In this document: positions 52,806 through 60,400 of the stretch, one piece after another
Numbering within the stretch: position 1 is the stretch's first letter
Layout: every line of letters starts with the position of its first letter
Source of the DNA: Micromonospora andamanensis
GTDB lineage: Bacteria > Actinomycetota > Actinomycetes > Mycobacteriales > Micromonosporaceae
Assembly: GCF_016863495.1 (NCBI RefSeq)
Contig: NZ_BOOZ01000044.1
Span: 1-60,400, forward strand
Reading direction: 5' to 3'
Length of the DNA stretch: 60,400 nucleotides
Translations under genes and position numbers: made by a program
Notes under the pieces: model-generated
Told to the model about the DNA's origin: nothing
The model's input: only the letters and a program-made list of their open reading frames with translations
The model's database searches: none

Positions 52806-54063
52806 TCAGCTCACCCACCCGGCGGGACATCAGCTCCCGTTCGGCCGGGTTCGTCGCCAGCTCCAGCGCCCGCTCCGCCGCCACCAGTGCCTCGGCCGGC
52901 CGGTCGAGAGTGACAAGCAGGTCGGCCCGGGTGGCGTGCCACAGGTGGTAACCGGCGAGCCGGTCCGCCAGCGCGTCCACCTCGGTCAGCGCCGTGGACG
53001 CGCCGAGCGTGAACCGGGTGGCCACCGCGCGGTTCAGCAGCACCACGGGCGACGGGTTCACCGCGTACAACCTGTCGTACAGCGCGCGAACCTCGGTCCA
53101 GTTGGTGGCCTCGTACGATCCGGCCAGGGCGTGCAGCGCGGCGATGCCGGCCTGCAACTGGTACGGCCCGGGCCGGCCCTGGCGTACCGCCGCCCGTAAC
53201 CGCAGCGCCGCCCGCTCGATCGCCGCCCGGTCCCACAGCCGCCGATCCTGCTTGTCGAGCAGCACGATCCGCCCCCAGGAGTCGAACCGTGCCGCGGCCC
53301 GGGCCTGGTGCAGCTCCAGCAGCGCGGCCAGCCCGGCGGCCTCGGGTTCGGCGGGCAGCAACCCGGCGAGCTGACCGGCCAGCTCGACTCCCTCCCGGGC
53401 GAGCTCGCGCCGCTGGGTGGACCGGCCGCTGGACAGGTAGCCCTCGTTGAACACCAGATAGATCACCGCGAGTACGGCCGGCAGCCGGTCGGCGTACTCG
53501 TCAGGCGCCGGCACCTCGAACCGGATGCCGAGCTCGCGTAGCTGCCGCTTCGCCCGGGACAGCCGCTGCGCCATCGTCGGCTGGGGTACGAGGAACGCGG
53601 CGGCGATCTCGGCTGCGCTGAGGCCGCTGGCGGCGTAGAGGGTGAGCGCGACCCGGGACGGTTCGGCCAGAGCCGGGTGACAGCAGGCGAAGATCGTGGC
53701 CAGTCGATCGTCCACGCCCGGCTCGCGGGGTGGCTCCGTCGCCACAAGCGTGGCCTTGTCGCGTCCGACCCTCTCGCGGCGCAGCCGATCCAGCGCCTTG
53801 CGCCAACCCGTGGTGACCAGCCAACCTGTGGGGCTGCCCGGCACACCCTCCTCGGGCCAGCGCTTGAGAGCCTCGGACAGCGCGTCCGACAGCGCCTCCT
53901 CGGCCCGGTCGAAGTCACCGAGCCGTCGGCTGAGCGCACCGAGCATCCCAACCGCGTCCGTCCGCCAGAGCCGGTCGAGCAGATCCGCCACGTCGTCCAC
54001 CGCCCCAGCCTGCAACACCGGCGGGCGCTGCTGCGTCCGCCCGTCCCGGTTGCCGGCTGTCAA
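52792..54063 (-). CDS. ECF42-type sigma factor (DUF6596)
   Basis: A sigma-70-family protein of up to 423 residues. Region 2: RLGDFDRAEEALSDALSEAL, GWLVTTGWRKALDRLRRER; region 4: LTLYAASGLSAAEIAAAFLV, PQPTMAQRLSRAKRQLR. The long C-terminal domain begins YLVFNEGYLSSGRS and includes TPR-like helices (RLWDRAAIERAALRLRAAVR; LYAVNPSPVVLLNRAVA), as in ECF42 factors, where it replaces an anti-sigma factor. TTG 54063 gives the longest frame; GTG 54000 (DDVADLLDRLWRTDAV) is equally plausible. Neighbouring YCII protein supports the class. Confidence 0.88.
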   Translation of the reverse strand: MTAGNRDGRTQQRPPVLQAGAVDDVADLLDRLWRTDAVGMLGALSRRLGDFDRAEEALSDALSEALKRWPEEGVPGSPTGWLVTTGWRKALDRLRRERVGRDKATLVATEPPREPGVDDRLATIFACCHPALAEPSRVALTLYAASGLSAAEIAAAFLVPQPTMAQRLSRAKRQLRELGIRFEVPAPDEYADRLPAVLAVIYLVFNEGYLSSGRSTQRRELAREGVELAGQLAGLLPAEPEAAGLAALLELHQARAAARFDSWGRIVLLDKQDRRLWDRAAIERAALRLRAAVRQGRPGPYQLQAGIAALHALAGSYEATNWTEVRALYDRLYAVNPSPVVLLNRAVATRFTLGASTALTEVDALADRLAGYHLWHATRADLLVTLDRPAEALVAAERALELATNPAERELMSRRVGELRHRP

Positions 54064-54271
54064 TGTGGTGTGTGCCGCGGGTACCTCGAGACCGGGCTGC
54101 CGCCGCAGTCAGGGTCGGGCGGTGTCAACCACCGAAAGTTTCGATCCGGCGCGTCGATCGGCCGAGGTTCAGGCCGTTGGACGCCCCGTCGTCCCAGGTA
54201 GATGCCGCAATGTCGGCCTTAGCCCCGACTCCGACCAACTCGGCACACACCAATACCAAAATAGATCATTG

Positions 54272-54319
54272 TTGACATTTATCCAGACCGATGCTTGTCT
54301 GTGGTTGGAAGCGCTCCCA
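54272..54319 (+). promoter_or_regulatory. LPMO promoter with CebR-type operator
   Basis: TTGACA (54272-54277), 17 bases and TTGTCT (54295-54300) give a likely promoter. TGGAAGCGCTCCCA (54306-54319) follows at the transcription start; it differs by one base from the CebR consensus TGGGAGCGCTCCCA, the cello-oligosaccharide-responsive repressor site of streptomycetes. Repression until cellobiose appears is inferred. Confidence 0.85.
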
Positions 54320-54352
54320 CACCGACACCGCCGAAGAAACGGAGGACGCACC

Positions 54353-55033
54353 ATGCCTTCAAGCAGGCCCGATCAGACCGGCAGGCGATCCCGGCCGGCC
54401 GTTCGCCAGCCCCTTCGGGTGCTTGCCGTGCTGCTCGCGATGATGGTCGGCGTGCTGCCCTGGAGCAGCCCGGTCCAGGCCCACGGCACCATCATCAACC
54501 CGGCCTCCCGCGCCTACCAATGCTGGCAGAGCTGGGGCAGCCAGCACACGAATCCGGCCATGCAGCAGCAGGACCCCATGTGTTGGCAGGCGTTCCAGGC
54601 GAATCCCGACACCATGTGGAACTGGATGAGCGCGCTGCGCGACGGGCTGGGCGGGAACTTCCAGGGCCGCACCCCAGACGGGCAGCTGTGCAGCAACGGC
54701 CTGTCCCGGAACAACAGCCTGAACCAGCCTGGCGCGTGGCGGGCGACGAACGTGAGTCGCAACTTCACCGTCCAGCTGTACGACCAGGCCAGCCACGGCG
54801 CCGACTACTTCCGCGTCTACGTCAGCAAGCAGGGGTTCGACCCCACCACCCAGCAGCTCGGCTGGGGCAACCTCGACTTCATCACGCAGACCGGCAGGTA
54901 CGCGCCTGCGCAGAACATCTCGTTCAACGTCTCGACCTCCGGCTACACCGGACGCCACATCGTCTTCGTCATCTGGCAGGCTTCGCACCTCGACCAGGCG
55001 TACATGTGGTGCAGTGACGTGAACTTCGTCTGA
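54353..55033 (+). CDS. AA10 lytic polysaccharide monooxygenase
   Basis: A 226-residue secreted copper enzyme that oxidatively cleaves cellulose or chitin. A signal peptide (PLRVLAVLLAMMVGVLPWSS) ends at VQA, so the mature protein starts with His in HGTIINPASRAYQCWQSWGS, the copper-binding N-terminal His. DQASHGADYFRVYVSKQGFD holds the second His, and HIVFVIWQASHLDQAYMWCS the late core with DVNF. No carbohydrate-binding module is attached. ATG 54353 follows GGAGGACGCACC. The CebR-like operator suggests cellulose as target. Confidence 0.92.
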   Translation: MPSSRPDQTGRRSRPAVRQPLRVLAVLLAMMVGVLPWSSPVQAHGTIINPASRAYQCWQSWGSQHTNPAMQQQDPMCWQAFQANPDTMWNWMSALRDGLGGNFQGRTPDGQLCSNGLSRNNSLNQPGAWRATNVSRNFTVQLYDQASHGADYFRVYVSKQGFDPTTQQLGWGNLDFITQTGRYAPAQNISFNVSTSGYTGRHIVFVIWQASHLDQAYMWCSDVNFV

Positions 55034-55056
55034 TCGACAAGCTCGACAACCCGTCC

Positions 55057-55099
55057 CAGCACTCCGACCCAGGACCTGCCGTCCTGGGTCGGAGTGCTG
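55057..55099 (+). terminator. Strong hairpin terminator after LPMO
   Basis: Perfect 19-bp arms (55057-55075 and 55081-55099, CAGCACTCCGACCCAGGAC and its complement) with loop CTGCC, 24 bases after the stop. Confidence 0.9.
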
Positions 55100-55203
55100 T
55101 TCGATGGCAGACGGGCGCGTCGACGGGGCGGTGTTTCTGTTCCGGTGTGTCCGGGTAGGTCGGGCCGGACGAACCACCCGCCCCCTCTGTGAAGGACCAT
55201 CCG

Positions 55204-56298
55204 ATGCGAGACAATTTCGGCGACGCGGTGGGGGATACCCTCCGCTCGATACTTCTCTTCCTGCCCAAGGCGCTCGCCTTCGTGGCGATCCTGGTGGTCG
55301 GCTGGCTGATCGCCAAGGCCGCGCTGAAGCTGGTGAACCGACTGCTCGAACGGGTCGGCTTCGACCGCGCGGTGGAACGCGGCGGCATCCGTCGAGCCCT
55401 GGCCCGGTCCCGCTACGACGCCAGCGACATCGTCGCTAGGCTCGCCTACTACGGGATTCTGCTGCTCACCCTCTACCTGGCCTTCGGGGTCTGGGGGCCG
55501 AACCCGATCTCCGACCTGATTGGCGGGGTCATCGCCTGGTTGCCGCGTGCCTTCGTGGCGATCGTCATCGTGGTGGTCGCCGCGGCCATCGCGAGCGCGG
55601 TGAAGGACATCATCTCCGGCGCGCTGGGCGGGCTGTCCTACGGGCGGCTGCTGGCCACCGTAGCCTCGGCGTTCATTCTCGGTCTCGGCATCATCGCCGC
55701 GCTCAACCAGATCGGCGTCGCCACCGCGGTGACCACGCCGGTGCTGATCGCGGTGCTCGCCACCATCGGCGGCATCCTGGTGGTCGGCGTCGGCGGGGGA
55801 CTTGTCCGTCCGATGCAGAGCCGGTGGGAGTCCTGGCTCGCCCGGGCCGAGCAGGAGTCGCGGACCATCGCCGAGCACGCCCGGGCCTACTCCGCCGGCC
55901 GCCGCGACACCGCCGAGCCGCCCGTCGACCCGTACCCCGCGTCGGATGCCGGCGCGTCCGCGTTCGCGCCGGCCACCGCCGAGTCCAGCACCATCCAGCC
56001 GGTGGCCGGCGAGCCGGCTGACCGCACCGCACCGACCGCCGCCGGCTCGCCGGTCACCGGGGACGACCCGGAGGCGACGCAGGTCGTCACCGCACCCGCC
56101 ATCGACCCCGACGCGACCACTCCGCTGCCGCGTCAGGACCCGGCCACTCCACAGACCGGGCCGGAGTCCTCGGCGTCGCTGGCGAGCGACCCGGACGCCA
56201 CCCAGGTGGTGCCGAACTCTGCGCAGGTGCCGGTGCAACGCGACTCCGCCGACAGCGATTCGACGATCGTGCTGCCAAAGACCGGCGAGCAGCGCTGA
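55204..56298 (+). CDS. Mechanosensitive-channel-like TM-helix protein
   Basis: A 364-residue membrane protein. KALAFVAILVVGWLIAKAAL and GGVIAWLPRAFVAIVIVVVA are conserved TM-helix repeats (PF05552 type) seen in small-conductance mechanosensitive channels, with further helices YYGILLLTLYLAFGVWG, VASAFILGLGIIAALNQIG and LIAVLATIGGILVVGVGGG. The MscS beta domain is absent. The last 130 residues are Pro/Asp/Thr-rich and disordered, with repeated DPDATQVV-like units. ATG 55204 follows GAAGGA; GTG 55189 is in frame. Confidence 0.85.
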   Translation: MRDNFGDAVGDTLRSILLFLPKALAFVAILVVGWLIAKAALKLVNRLLERVGFDRAVERGGIRRALARSRYDASDIVARLAYYGILLLTLYLAFGVWGPNPISDLIGGVIAWLPRAFVAIVIVVVAAAIASAVKDIISGALGGLSYGRLLATVASAFILGLGIIAALNQIGVATAVTTPVLIAVLATIGGILVVGVGGGLVRPMQSRWESWLARAEQESRTIAEHARAYSAGRRDTAEPPVDPYPASDAGASAFAPATAESSTIQPVAGEPADRTAPTAAGSPVTGDDPEATQVVTAPAIDPDATTPLPRQDPATPQTGPESSASLASDPDATQVVPNSAQVPVQRDSADSDSTIVLPKTGEQR

Positions 56299-56301
56299 GC
56301 A

Positions 56302-56343
56302 CCGGGGCGGAACGGGACCAACGGCGGTCCCGTTCCGCCCCGG
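56302..56343 (+). terminator. Strong hairpin terminator after channel gene
   Basis: Perfect 18-bp arms CCGGGGCGGAACGGGACC (56302-56319) and its complement (56326-56343) with a six-base loop, three bases after the stop. Confidence 0.9.
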
Positions 56344-56433
56344 CCGGGTCCAGCTCACCGAGATCGCCGAGTGAGGGTTAGCATCACGGCATGACCTGGC
56401 GACATTGATCCGTCATCCGAGGCCGTGGGCCGC

Positions 56434-56461
56434 CATGGACACCGTGACACAGGTGTCCATG
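56434..56461. promoter_or_regulatory. Candidate operator upstream of the MFS exporter
   Basis: Perfect 10-bp arms CATGGACACC (56434-56443) and GGTGTCCATG (56452-56461) with an eight-base spacer, 24 bases before the start codon. The geometry suits a dimeric repressor of the TetR or MarR type; no such gene adjoins it. Confidence 0.65.
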
Positions 56462-56485
56462 ACCCGTCCCACCGGAAAGGCCCCG

Positions 56486-57793
56486 ATGACCCCGACCTCG
56501 CCGCGTGCCCGCCGCTTGGCCGGCACGCTCTACGCGTACGCGTTCCTCACCGACCTGGTGCTGCTGTACCCGGTGTACGCGCTGCTCTTCGCCGACACCG
56601 GCCTGTCGGTCGGGCAGATCTCCTCGTTGTTCGTCATCTGGTCGCTGGCCAGCATCGTGCTAGAGGTGCCCTCCGGCGCCTGGGCCGACGCGACCTCCCG
56701 GCGACGGATGCTCTGCCTCGCACCCCTGTGCACCGCCGCCGGCTTCGCCCTCTGGACCCTCGCACCGTCCTATCCGGCGTTCGCGGCCGGGTTCGTCCTC
56801 TGGGGCGCGGGCGGCGCACTCGCCTCCGGCGCGACGGAGGCCCTGGTCTTCGACGAACTCGACAGGCTCGGTGCCGCCGACCGGTACGCCCGCGTCATCG
56901 GCCGGGCGCGCACGGCCGGCACCGTGGCGGTGCTCGGGTCGATAGTGCTCGCTGCCCCGGTGCTCGGGTTCGGCGGCTACCCGGCGGTCGGCGCGGCAAG
57001 CGTCGCTGCCTGCCTGCTCGCCGCGGCCGTCGCCGTGCGCTTCCCCGAGGACCGCCGGCCCGCCCTCTCGACGAAGCGGCGCCCCGACCTGCCCGTGGTG
57101 GGTAGGGCGGCACCAACCGTGGGGAGTGGATCGGCGGACACCGGCGCGGTCGCCGATCCGGACGGGGACGAGCTCGGCTGGTGGCAGGGGCTTCGGGCGG
57201 GAATCGCCGAAGCTCGCGGTGACCGGCCGGTGCGCCGGGCGGTGCTGCTCGTCGCGGGCGTCAGCGCCGTCTGGGGCGCACTTGACGAGTACACGCCGCT
57301 GCTGGCCCGCGACACCGGAGTCGCGTTGACAAGTGTGCCGCTGCTGCTCCTGATCGTCACGGTCGGGCAGATCGTCGGGGGCCTGCTCGCCCCGGTCGGG
57401 CAGCGGTTCGGCACCCGTGGCTACGCGCTCCTGCTGGCCGGCTCGGCGCTGGCGCTGGCCGGGGGCGCACTGGCCGGACACCCGGCCGCCTTCGCTCTGG
57501 TGGCGGTGGCCTTCTGCGGCCTGCAACTGGCCACGGTGCTGGCCGACGCCCGGCTCCAGACCCGGATCGCCGGACCCGCCCGGGCCACTGTCACCTCGCT
57601 CGCCGGGATGGGCACCGACCTGACGATCATCGTCGTGTACGCCGGGTACGGTCTGGTCGCCACCGTGGCCGGTAACCGGGTGGCGTTCGCGGTAGCTGCC
57701 GTGCCGTACCTGCTGATCGCGGCGGTACTGGCGATCCGGCCGACCGGCGAGCGGAGACCGCGCACGCCGGCGCGGGCGGCGCCGGTGGGATGA
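56486..57793 (+). CDS. MFS transporter
   Basis: A 435-residue transporter with about twelve helices: LAGTLYAYAFLTDLVLLYPV, SLFVIWSLASIVLEVPSGAW-ADATSRRRML (the motif A loop between helices 2 and 3), GGALASGATEALVFDEL, and a long central loop before VLLVAGVSAVWGALDEY. Its type resembles actinobacterial drug or metabolite exporters. ATG 56486 has GGAAAGG upstream; ATGs at 56435 and 56459 in the same frame lie inside the palindrome and are less likely. It is tail to tail with YchJ. Confidence 0.88.
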   Translation: MTPTSPRARRLAGTLYAYAFLTDLVLLYPVYALLFADTGLSVGQISSLFVIWSLASIVLEVPSGAWADATSRRRMLCLAPLCTAAGFALWTLAPSYPAFAAGFVLWGAGGALASGATEALVFDELDRLGAADRYARVIGRARTAGTVAVLGSIVLAAPVLGFGGYPAVGAASVAACLLAAAVAVRFPEDRRPALSTKRRPDLPVVGRAAPTVGSGSADTGAVADPDGDELGWWQGLRAGIAEARGDRPVRRAVLLVAGVSAVWGALDEYTPLLARDTGVALTSVPLLLLIVTVGQIVGGLLAPVGQRFGTRGYALLLAGSALALAGGALAGHPAAFALVAVAFCGLQLATVLADARLQTRIAGPARATVTSLAGMGTDLTIIVVYAGYGLVATVAGNRVAFAVAAVPYLLIAAVLAIRPTGERRPRTPARAAPVG

Positions 57794-57797
57794 CGGC

Positions 57798-58217
57798 TCA
57801 GCCGGGATCGTCGTCCAGGTAGGCCCAACGGCCGTTCTCGCGGACGAAGCGGCTGCGCTCGGACACCGTGCCCGGCTCGCGTCCCTCCCGGTAGTGGGCG
57901 CGGAACTGCACGCTGCCGGTGCTGTCGAAGAGACCACCGCCGTCGGTGTCGAGCACCTCCAGCCGGGTCCAACGCTGGGCGGGATCGAGGTGCAGCCGTG
58001 GTGGCCGGGTGCGGGAGTGCCAGCTGCGCAGCAGGTAGTCCGGGTCGCCCACGGCGAAGGCCGCGTACCGGGACCGCATCAGCGCCTCGGCTGTCGGCGC
58101 GTCGGCTTCGCCCCGATGCAGCCGCCCGCAGCAGTCCGCGTAAGGCAGGCCCTGCCCGCACGGGCACGTCCCGGTCACCTCGGCCCCGCCGGCTGTCCGT
58201 CTGTCTCGCTTGGCCAC
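57798..58217 (-). CDS. YchJ-family SEC-C protein
   Basis: A 139-residue UPF0225/YchJ protein. CPCGQGLPYADCCGRLHRGE is the SEC-C zinc-binding motif; AEALMRSRYAAFAVGDPDYL, LRSWHSRTRPPRL and VQFRAHYREG complete the NTF2-like domain. Function unknown but widely conserved. Start ATG 58217. Confidence 0.92.
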   Translation of the reverse strand: MAKRDRRTAGGAEVTGTCPCGQGLPYADCCGRLHRGEADAPTAEALMRSRYAAFAVGDPDYLLRSWHSRTRPPRLHLDPAQRWTRLEVLDTDGGGLFDSTGSVQFRAHYREGREPGTVSERSRFVRENGRWAYLDDDPG

Positions 58218-58304
58218 CTCGCCATCCTTCCGGTCGTGGCGTCGGCCACGGCCACCGGGGCGGCCTCGCTGTCTCCTGTCGACGCGACCGCCGACCGGCG
58301 CCGA

Positions 58305-58784
58305 TCAGCGGGCTGCGCCGCGGGCCCCCCGACGGTTGCCGAACGACTCCATGGTGGTGGCCCGCTTCGTCGCTGCCGGGCCGGCGGAGCGGGACCGGGA
58401 GGCAGCGGCCTGGGTGGCCGAGGTCTTCCTCGTGGGTGCCCGTTTCGTAGTTGTGGCCTTCCCGGCCGGTCCGCTCGTGCCGGTGGCCTTCGCCGCCTTC
58501 TTCGCCGGTGCCTTCTTGGCGGCTGCCTTCTTGACCGGGGCGGCCTTCTTCGCCGCCGTGGCCCTGGCGGTGGGCCGGCGAGCCGGGGTGGCGGTGGCGG
58601 AGACAGCCTTCTTGCGGGCCACCCGGGACGTCGTCGGGGTGGGCTTCGTCTCCGGTGTCTTCGCGGCAGTGGCCCCGCTGGCCCGCTTCGCCGCCGTGGC
58701 GACCTTCTTCGCCGCCACCTTCCGTGGCTGCGGGCCACCCTTGTCCGCGCTGGTCCGCCTGCTGGCCCGTGCTGCCTGCGCCAT
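58305..58784 (-). CDS. Histone H1-like Lys/Ala-rich protein
   Basis: A 159-residue, strongly basic, low-complexity protein built of Ala-Lys-Lys repeats (KKAAPVKKAAAKKAPAKKAA), like the tail of actinobacterial HupS/HU or eukaryotic H1. No HU body is present. Its C-terminus ESFGNRRGARGAAR is the only non-repetitive part. Probably binds DNA or RNA by charge. ATG 58784. High-GC repetitive composition makes database scores unreliable. Confidence 0.7.
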   Translation of the reverse strand: MAQAARASRRTSADKGGPQPRKVAAKKVATAAKRASGATAAKTPETKPTPTTSRVARKKAVSATATPARRPTARATAAKKAAPVKKAAAKKAPAKKAAKATGTSGPAGKATTTKRAPTRKTSATQAAASRSRSAGPAATKRATTMESFGNRRGARGAAR

Positions 58785-58850
58785 CGTCGCTCCTTGCGAA
58801 TCGGCCGTGGGCGACGGGTCTTCCCGACGCCCCGACGGTCAAACGCCCTG

Positions 58851-59465
58851 TCACCCTGCCCGGGTGGCGAACACGACGACGTTGTCGACATATCCGCCGT
58901 CGTGCTGGTCGAACCGGCCGCCGCAGGTGATCAGGCGGAGCCCGGCCACCTCTCCCGGGCCGTAGACCAGGTCGGTGGGGAAACGGTCCTTCGGGTACGC
59001 CTCGACGCCGTCCACGGCGAAGCGGACCACCCGGGTGTCGCTCCGGACGACGTCGATGGTGTCGCCGGGACGTAGCTGTCCCAGGTGGAAGAAGACGGCC
59101 GGCCCGTCGGGGGAGTCCACGTGACCCACGAGCACCGCGTTGCCGGTCTCGCCCGGGCTGACCCCGGGTCGGTACCAGCCCGCCACAGCCGGGCGGTCCA
59201 GCGGCGGCACCTCCAGCGCCCCGGCGTCGTCGGCGGCCACAGCAACCAGCGGCGCGTGTACCTCGATGGCGGGGATCCGTACCTCGACGGGGGTGGCCCG
59301 GGGCAGCGGCGACAGGTTCGGCGCGGGCACCGTCCGGTGCGGAACCCCCACCCCGTCCGGTTGAGGTGGTTGTGCCGGTAGCCGCGTCACACCCGTGCCG
59401 ACGAGCGCGAGACCGGCCACCGCGAGCACCGCGACCAGGACTCTGCCCAGGTGGTACGCCCGCAC
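58851..59465 (-). CDS. Class F sortase
   Basis: A 204-residue membrane-anchored transpeptidase. The N-terminal helix LGRVLVAVLAVAGLALVGTG anchors it. The sortase barrel shows the catalytic His in NAVLVGHVDSPDGPAVFFHL and the catalytic Cys in LRLITCGGRFD; the Arg normally about ten residues later may be GRF or ATRAG. GTG 59465 has GGAGG five bases upstream. Class F sortases are common in actinobacteria with few known substrates. The surface protein encoded upstream is a candidate. Confidence 0.88.
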   Translation of the reverse strand: MRAYHLGRVLVAVLAVAGLALVGTGVTRLPAQPPQPDGVGVPHRTVPAPNLSPLPRATPVEVRIPAIEVHAPLVAVAADDAGALEVPPLDRPAVAGWYRPGVSPGETGNAVLVGHVDSPDGPAVFFHLGQLRPGDTIDVVRSDTRVVRFAVDGVEAYPKDRFPTDLVYGPGEVAGLRLITCGGRFDQHDGGYVDNVVVFATRAG

Positions 59466-59542
59466 GGGAACCTCCGTTCGCCGGTACCCGCGGTGGCGGG
59501 GCGAGGACGCGGCGTCGGGACTCCGCCCGCCGGCGCCACCTC

Positions 59543-59577
59543 GGGTGCCCGCACCGTGGAGCACGGTACGGGCACCC
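59543..59577 (-). terminator. Hairpin between surface-protein and sortase genes
   Basis: Fifteen-bp arms (59543-59557 GGGTGCCCGCACCGT; 59563-59577 ACGGTACGGGCACCC) with one mismatch and a five-base loop, 30 bases after the stop of the surface-protein gene. The sortase may therefore have its own promoter. Confidence 0.65.
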
Positions 59578-59607
59578 GCCGCAGGATGGATGGGGTGAGC
59601 CGCGCGA

Positions 59608-60099
59608 TCAGTGGGTTGCGGCGATGACGGCGTGGCGACGCCGCCGGGCCAGAATGACGGCACCGCCGAGCGCGGTGGCCAGCAGAGTCGCGCCGGTGGC
59701 CAGGGTTCCGGCACCGTCGCCGCCGTCACGGCCCCCCGCCTCGGCACCGCCGATCGGGGTGACCGTGAAGGTCGCACTGCCGTCCGGCGTACCGTCACCG
59801 CAGGTGGCGGCAACCGTGTAGGTGCCGAGGGTGAACCCGGCGGTGAACAGTTCCGCGCTCAGCCCGCCACCGGCCGCGGCGGTCGTGGACCGCACGTTCT
59901 GGTCGCGGTCAGGCCCGGTGACCCGGAAGATCGCGTCGCCTGATTTCGGGTTGCAGGTCGTCGCGGTCAGTACGACGGTTCCGCCGACAGGTGTGGTCGA
60001 CGGCGACACTGTCGTGTCGGCCAGCGCGGTGCCGGGCAGCAACAGCGCGCCGAGAGCGATGCCGCCTGCCGCCGGTATGAGAACTCTTGTTGCCTTCAT
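59608..60099 (-). CDS. Membrane-anchored surface protein, candidate sortase substrate
   Basis: A 163-residue protein: signal peptide KATRVLIPAAGGIALGALLL ending at ALA-DTT, one immunoglobulin-like beta domain (TPVGGTVVLTATTCNPKSGD; GTYTVAATCGDGTPDGSATF with two Cys that may pair), a Gly-rich linker and a C-terminal helix TLLATALGGAVILA followed by RRRR. This is the cell-wall-anchor layout. The expected LPxTG/LAxTG pentapeptide is not exact: the sequence before the helix reads TLATGA. Encoded just upstream of a class F sortase. Confidence 0.75.
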   Translation of the reverse strand: MKATRVLIPAAGGIALGALLLPGTALADTTVSPSTTPVGGTVVLTATTCNPKSGDAIFRVTGPDRDQNVRSTTAAAGGGLSAELFTAGFTLGTYTVAATCGDGTPDGSATFTVTPIGGAEAGGRDGGDGAGTLATGATLLATALGGAVILARRRRHAVIAATH

Positions 60100-60400
60100 A
60101 CGCGTCTTCCCTCACTTTTCGTCCGCTGACTGCGTGGGACGTCGTTCGGGTGGCCAACTCCGTGACTAGCACCGGTGTGCCCAACACTAGGTGGGCTTGG
60201 GACCCGATCCGGTGAAAATGAGAAATCCTCGTTGCCATCCCGTGTCACCCCGGACGCCGCAGGCGTCGCCGAAGGGGCGGGTCTGCCGTGTCCGGCCTCC
60301 GGGGTCGTGAGCTGGGGTGCCCGGGGTGTGGGTGCTCGATTCGGGCTGTGGGCCTTCGTTGTGGGCGTTGTTGGGGGTGTGGCCCGCCGTGCCCGGCTCC
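60100..60400. other. Non-coding right edge
   Basis: No gene could be supported in these 301 bases. The first 100 should contain the promoter of the minus-strand surface-protein gene, with TAGTGT on the minus strand near 60184-60189 a possible -10. The last 150 bases are G/T-rich and repetitive (GGGTGTGGG-type words), possibly the end of an adjoining gene or a spacer. Confidence 0.4.

Overview
The window is high-GC DNA (about 70% or more) from an actinobacterium, most likely Micromonospora or a close relative in the Micromonosporaceae. This is inferred from gene content: an XRE/DUF397 pair, a short DivIVA-like protein, GTG/TTG starts, many GTGA/ATGA overlaps, secreted polysaccharide-degrading enzymes and several apparently leaderless promoters. 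No RNA genes, CRISPR array or complete insertion sequence was seen.

Layout. (1) 1-10.5 kb is an accessory, defence-like stretch. It holds a trypsin/NB-ARC/TPR STAND protein (truncated by the window edge) with its trypco2 partner, an XRE+DUF397 pair, three small genes, an EcsC/TerB-like protein and a single-chain Eco57I-type restriction-methylase. (2) 10.8-18.6 kb has a Tat-exported serpin, a LysR/DMT-exporter/NAD(P)-binding cluster with a perfect palindromic operator, a MerR regulon with two near-identical promoter-operators, and a GH54 arabinofuranosidase. (3) 18.7-25.8 kb has an amine oxidase and then the most unusual locus. There a TrkA-N/RyR membrane protein overlaps a SLOG-domain gene, and facing them is an EACC1-like gene followed by a caspase fused to a trehalose-synthase-like GH13 domain whose nucleophile and acid/base positions are replaced. 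(4) 26-36 kb carries a BNR-repeat protein with a MoaD-like partner ending in GG, a two-component operon that includes an ABA4-like protein, a truncated CBS gene overlapping a PHP hydrolase, an ECF41 sigma factor and assorted single genes. (5) 35.4-44 kb is a sugar-acid catabolic operon: FadR regulator, ABC importer without ATPase, DgoD-like dehydratase, KDPG-type aldolase, PfkB kinase, ManD-like dehydratase and gluconokinase. (6) 44.2-48.3 kb has an acyl-CoA ligase facing a FadR-alkylglycerol-monooxygenase-like-lysoplasmalogenase operon that looks like an ether-lipid cleavage unit. (7) 48.4-60.4 kb has a Pro-rich exported protein, a GNAT-like protein, a glutamate-synthase-domain protein, a YCII/ECF42 pair, an AA10 LPMO under a CebR-type operator, an MscS-like channel, an MFS exporter with its own palindrome, YchJ, an H1-like protein, a class F sortase and a membrane-anchored surface protein.

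The catabolic parts fit a saprophyte feeding on plant polymers: GH54 and LPMO release sugars outside the cell and the sugar-acid operon consumes oxidised products inside. The accessory parts fit layered defence or regulated cell death. The strongest candidate for an undescribed system is the TrkA-RyR / SLOG / caspase-pseudoGH13 / EACC1 neighbourhood at 20.4-25.8 kb. Functions are inferred from motifs read by eye; no database search was run.
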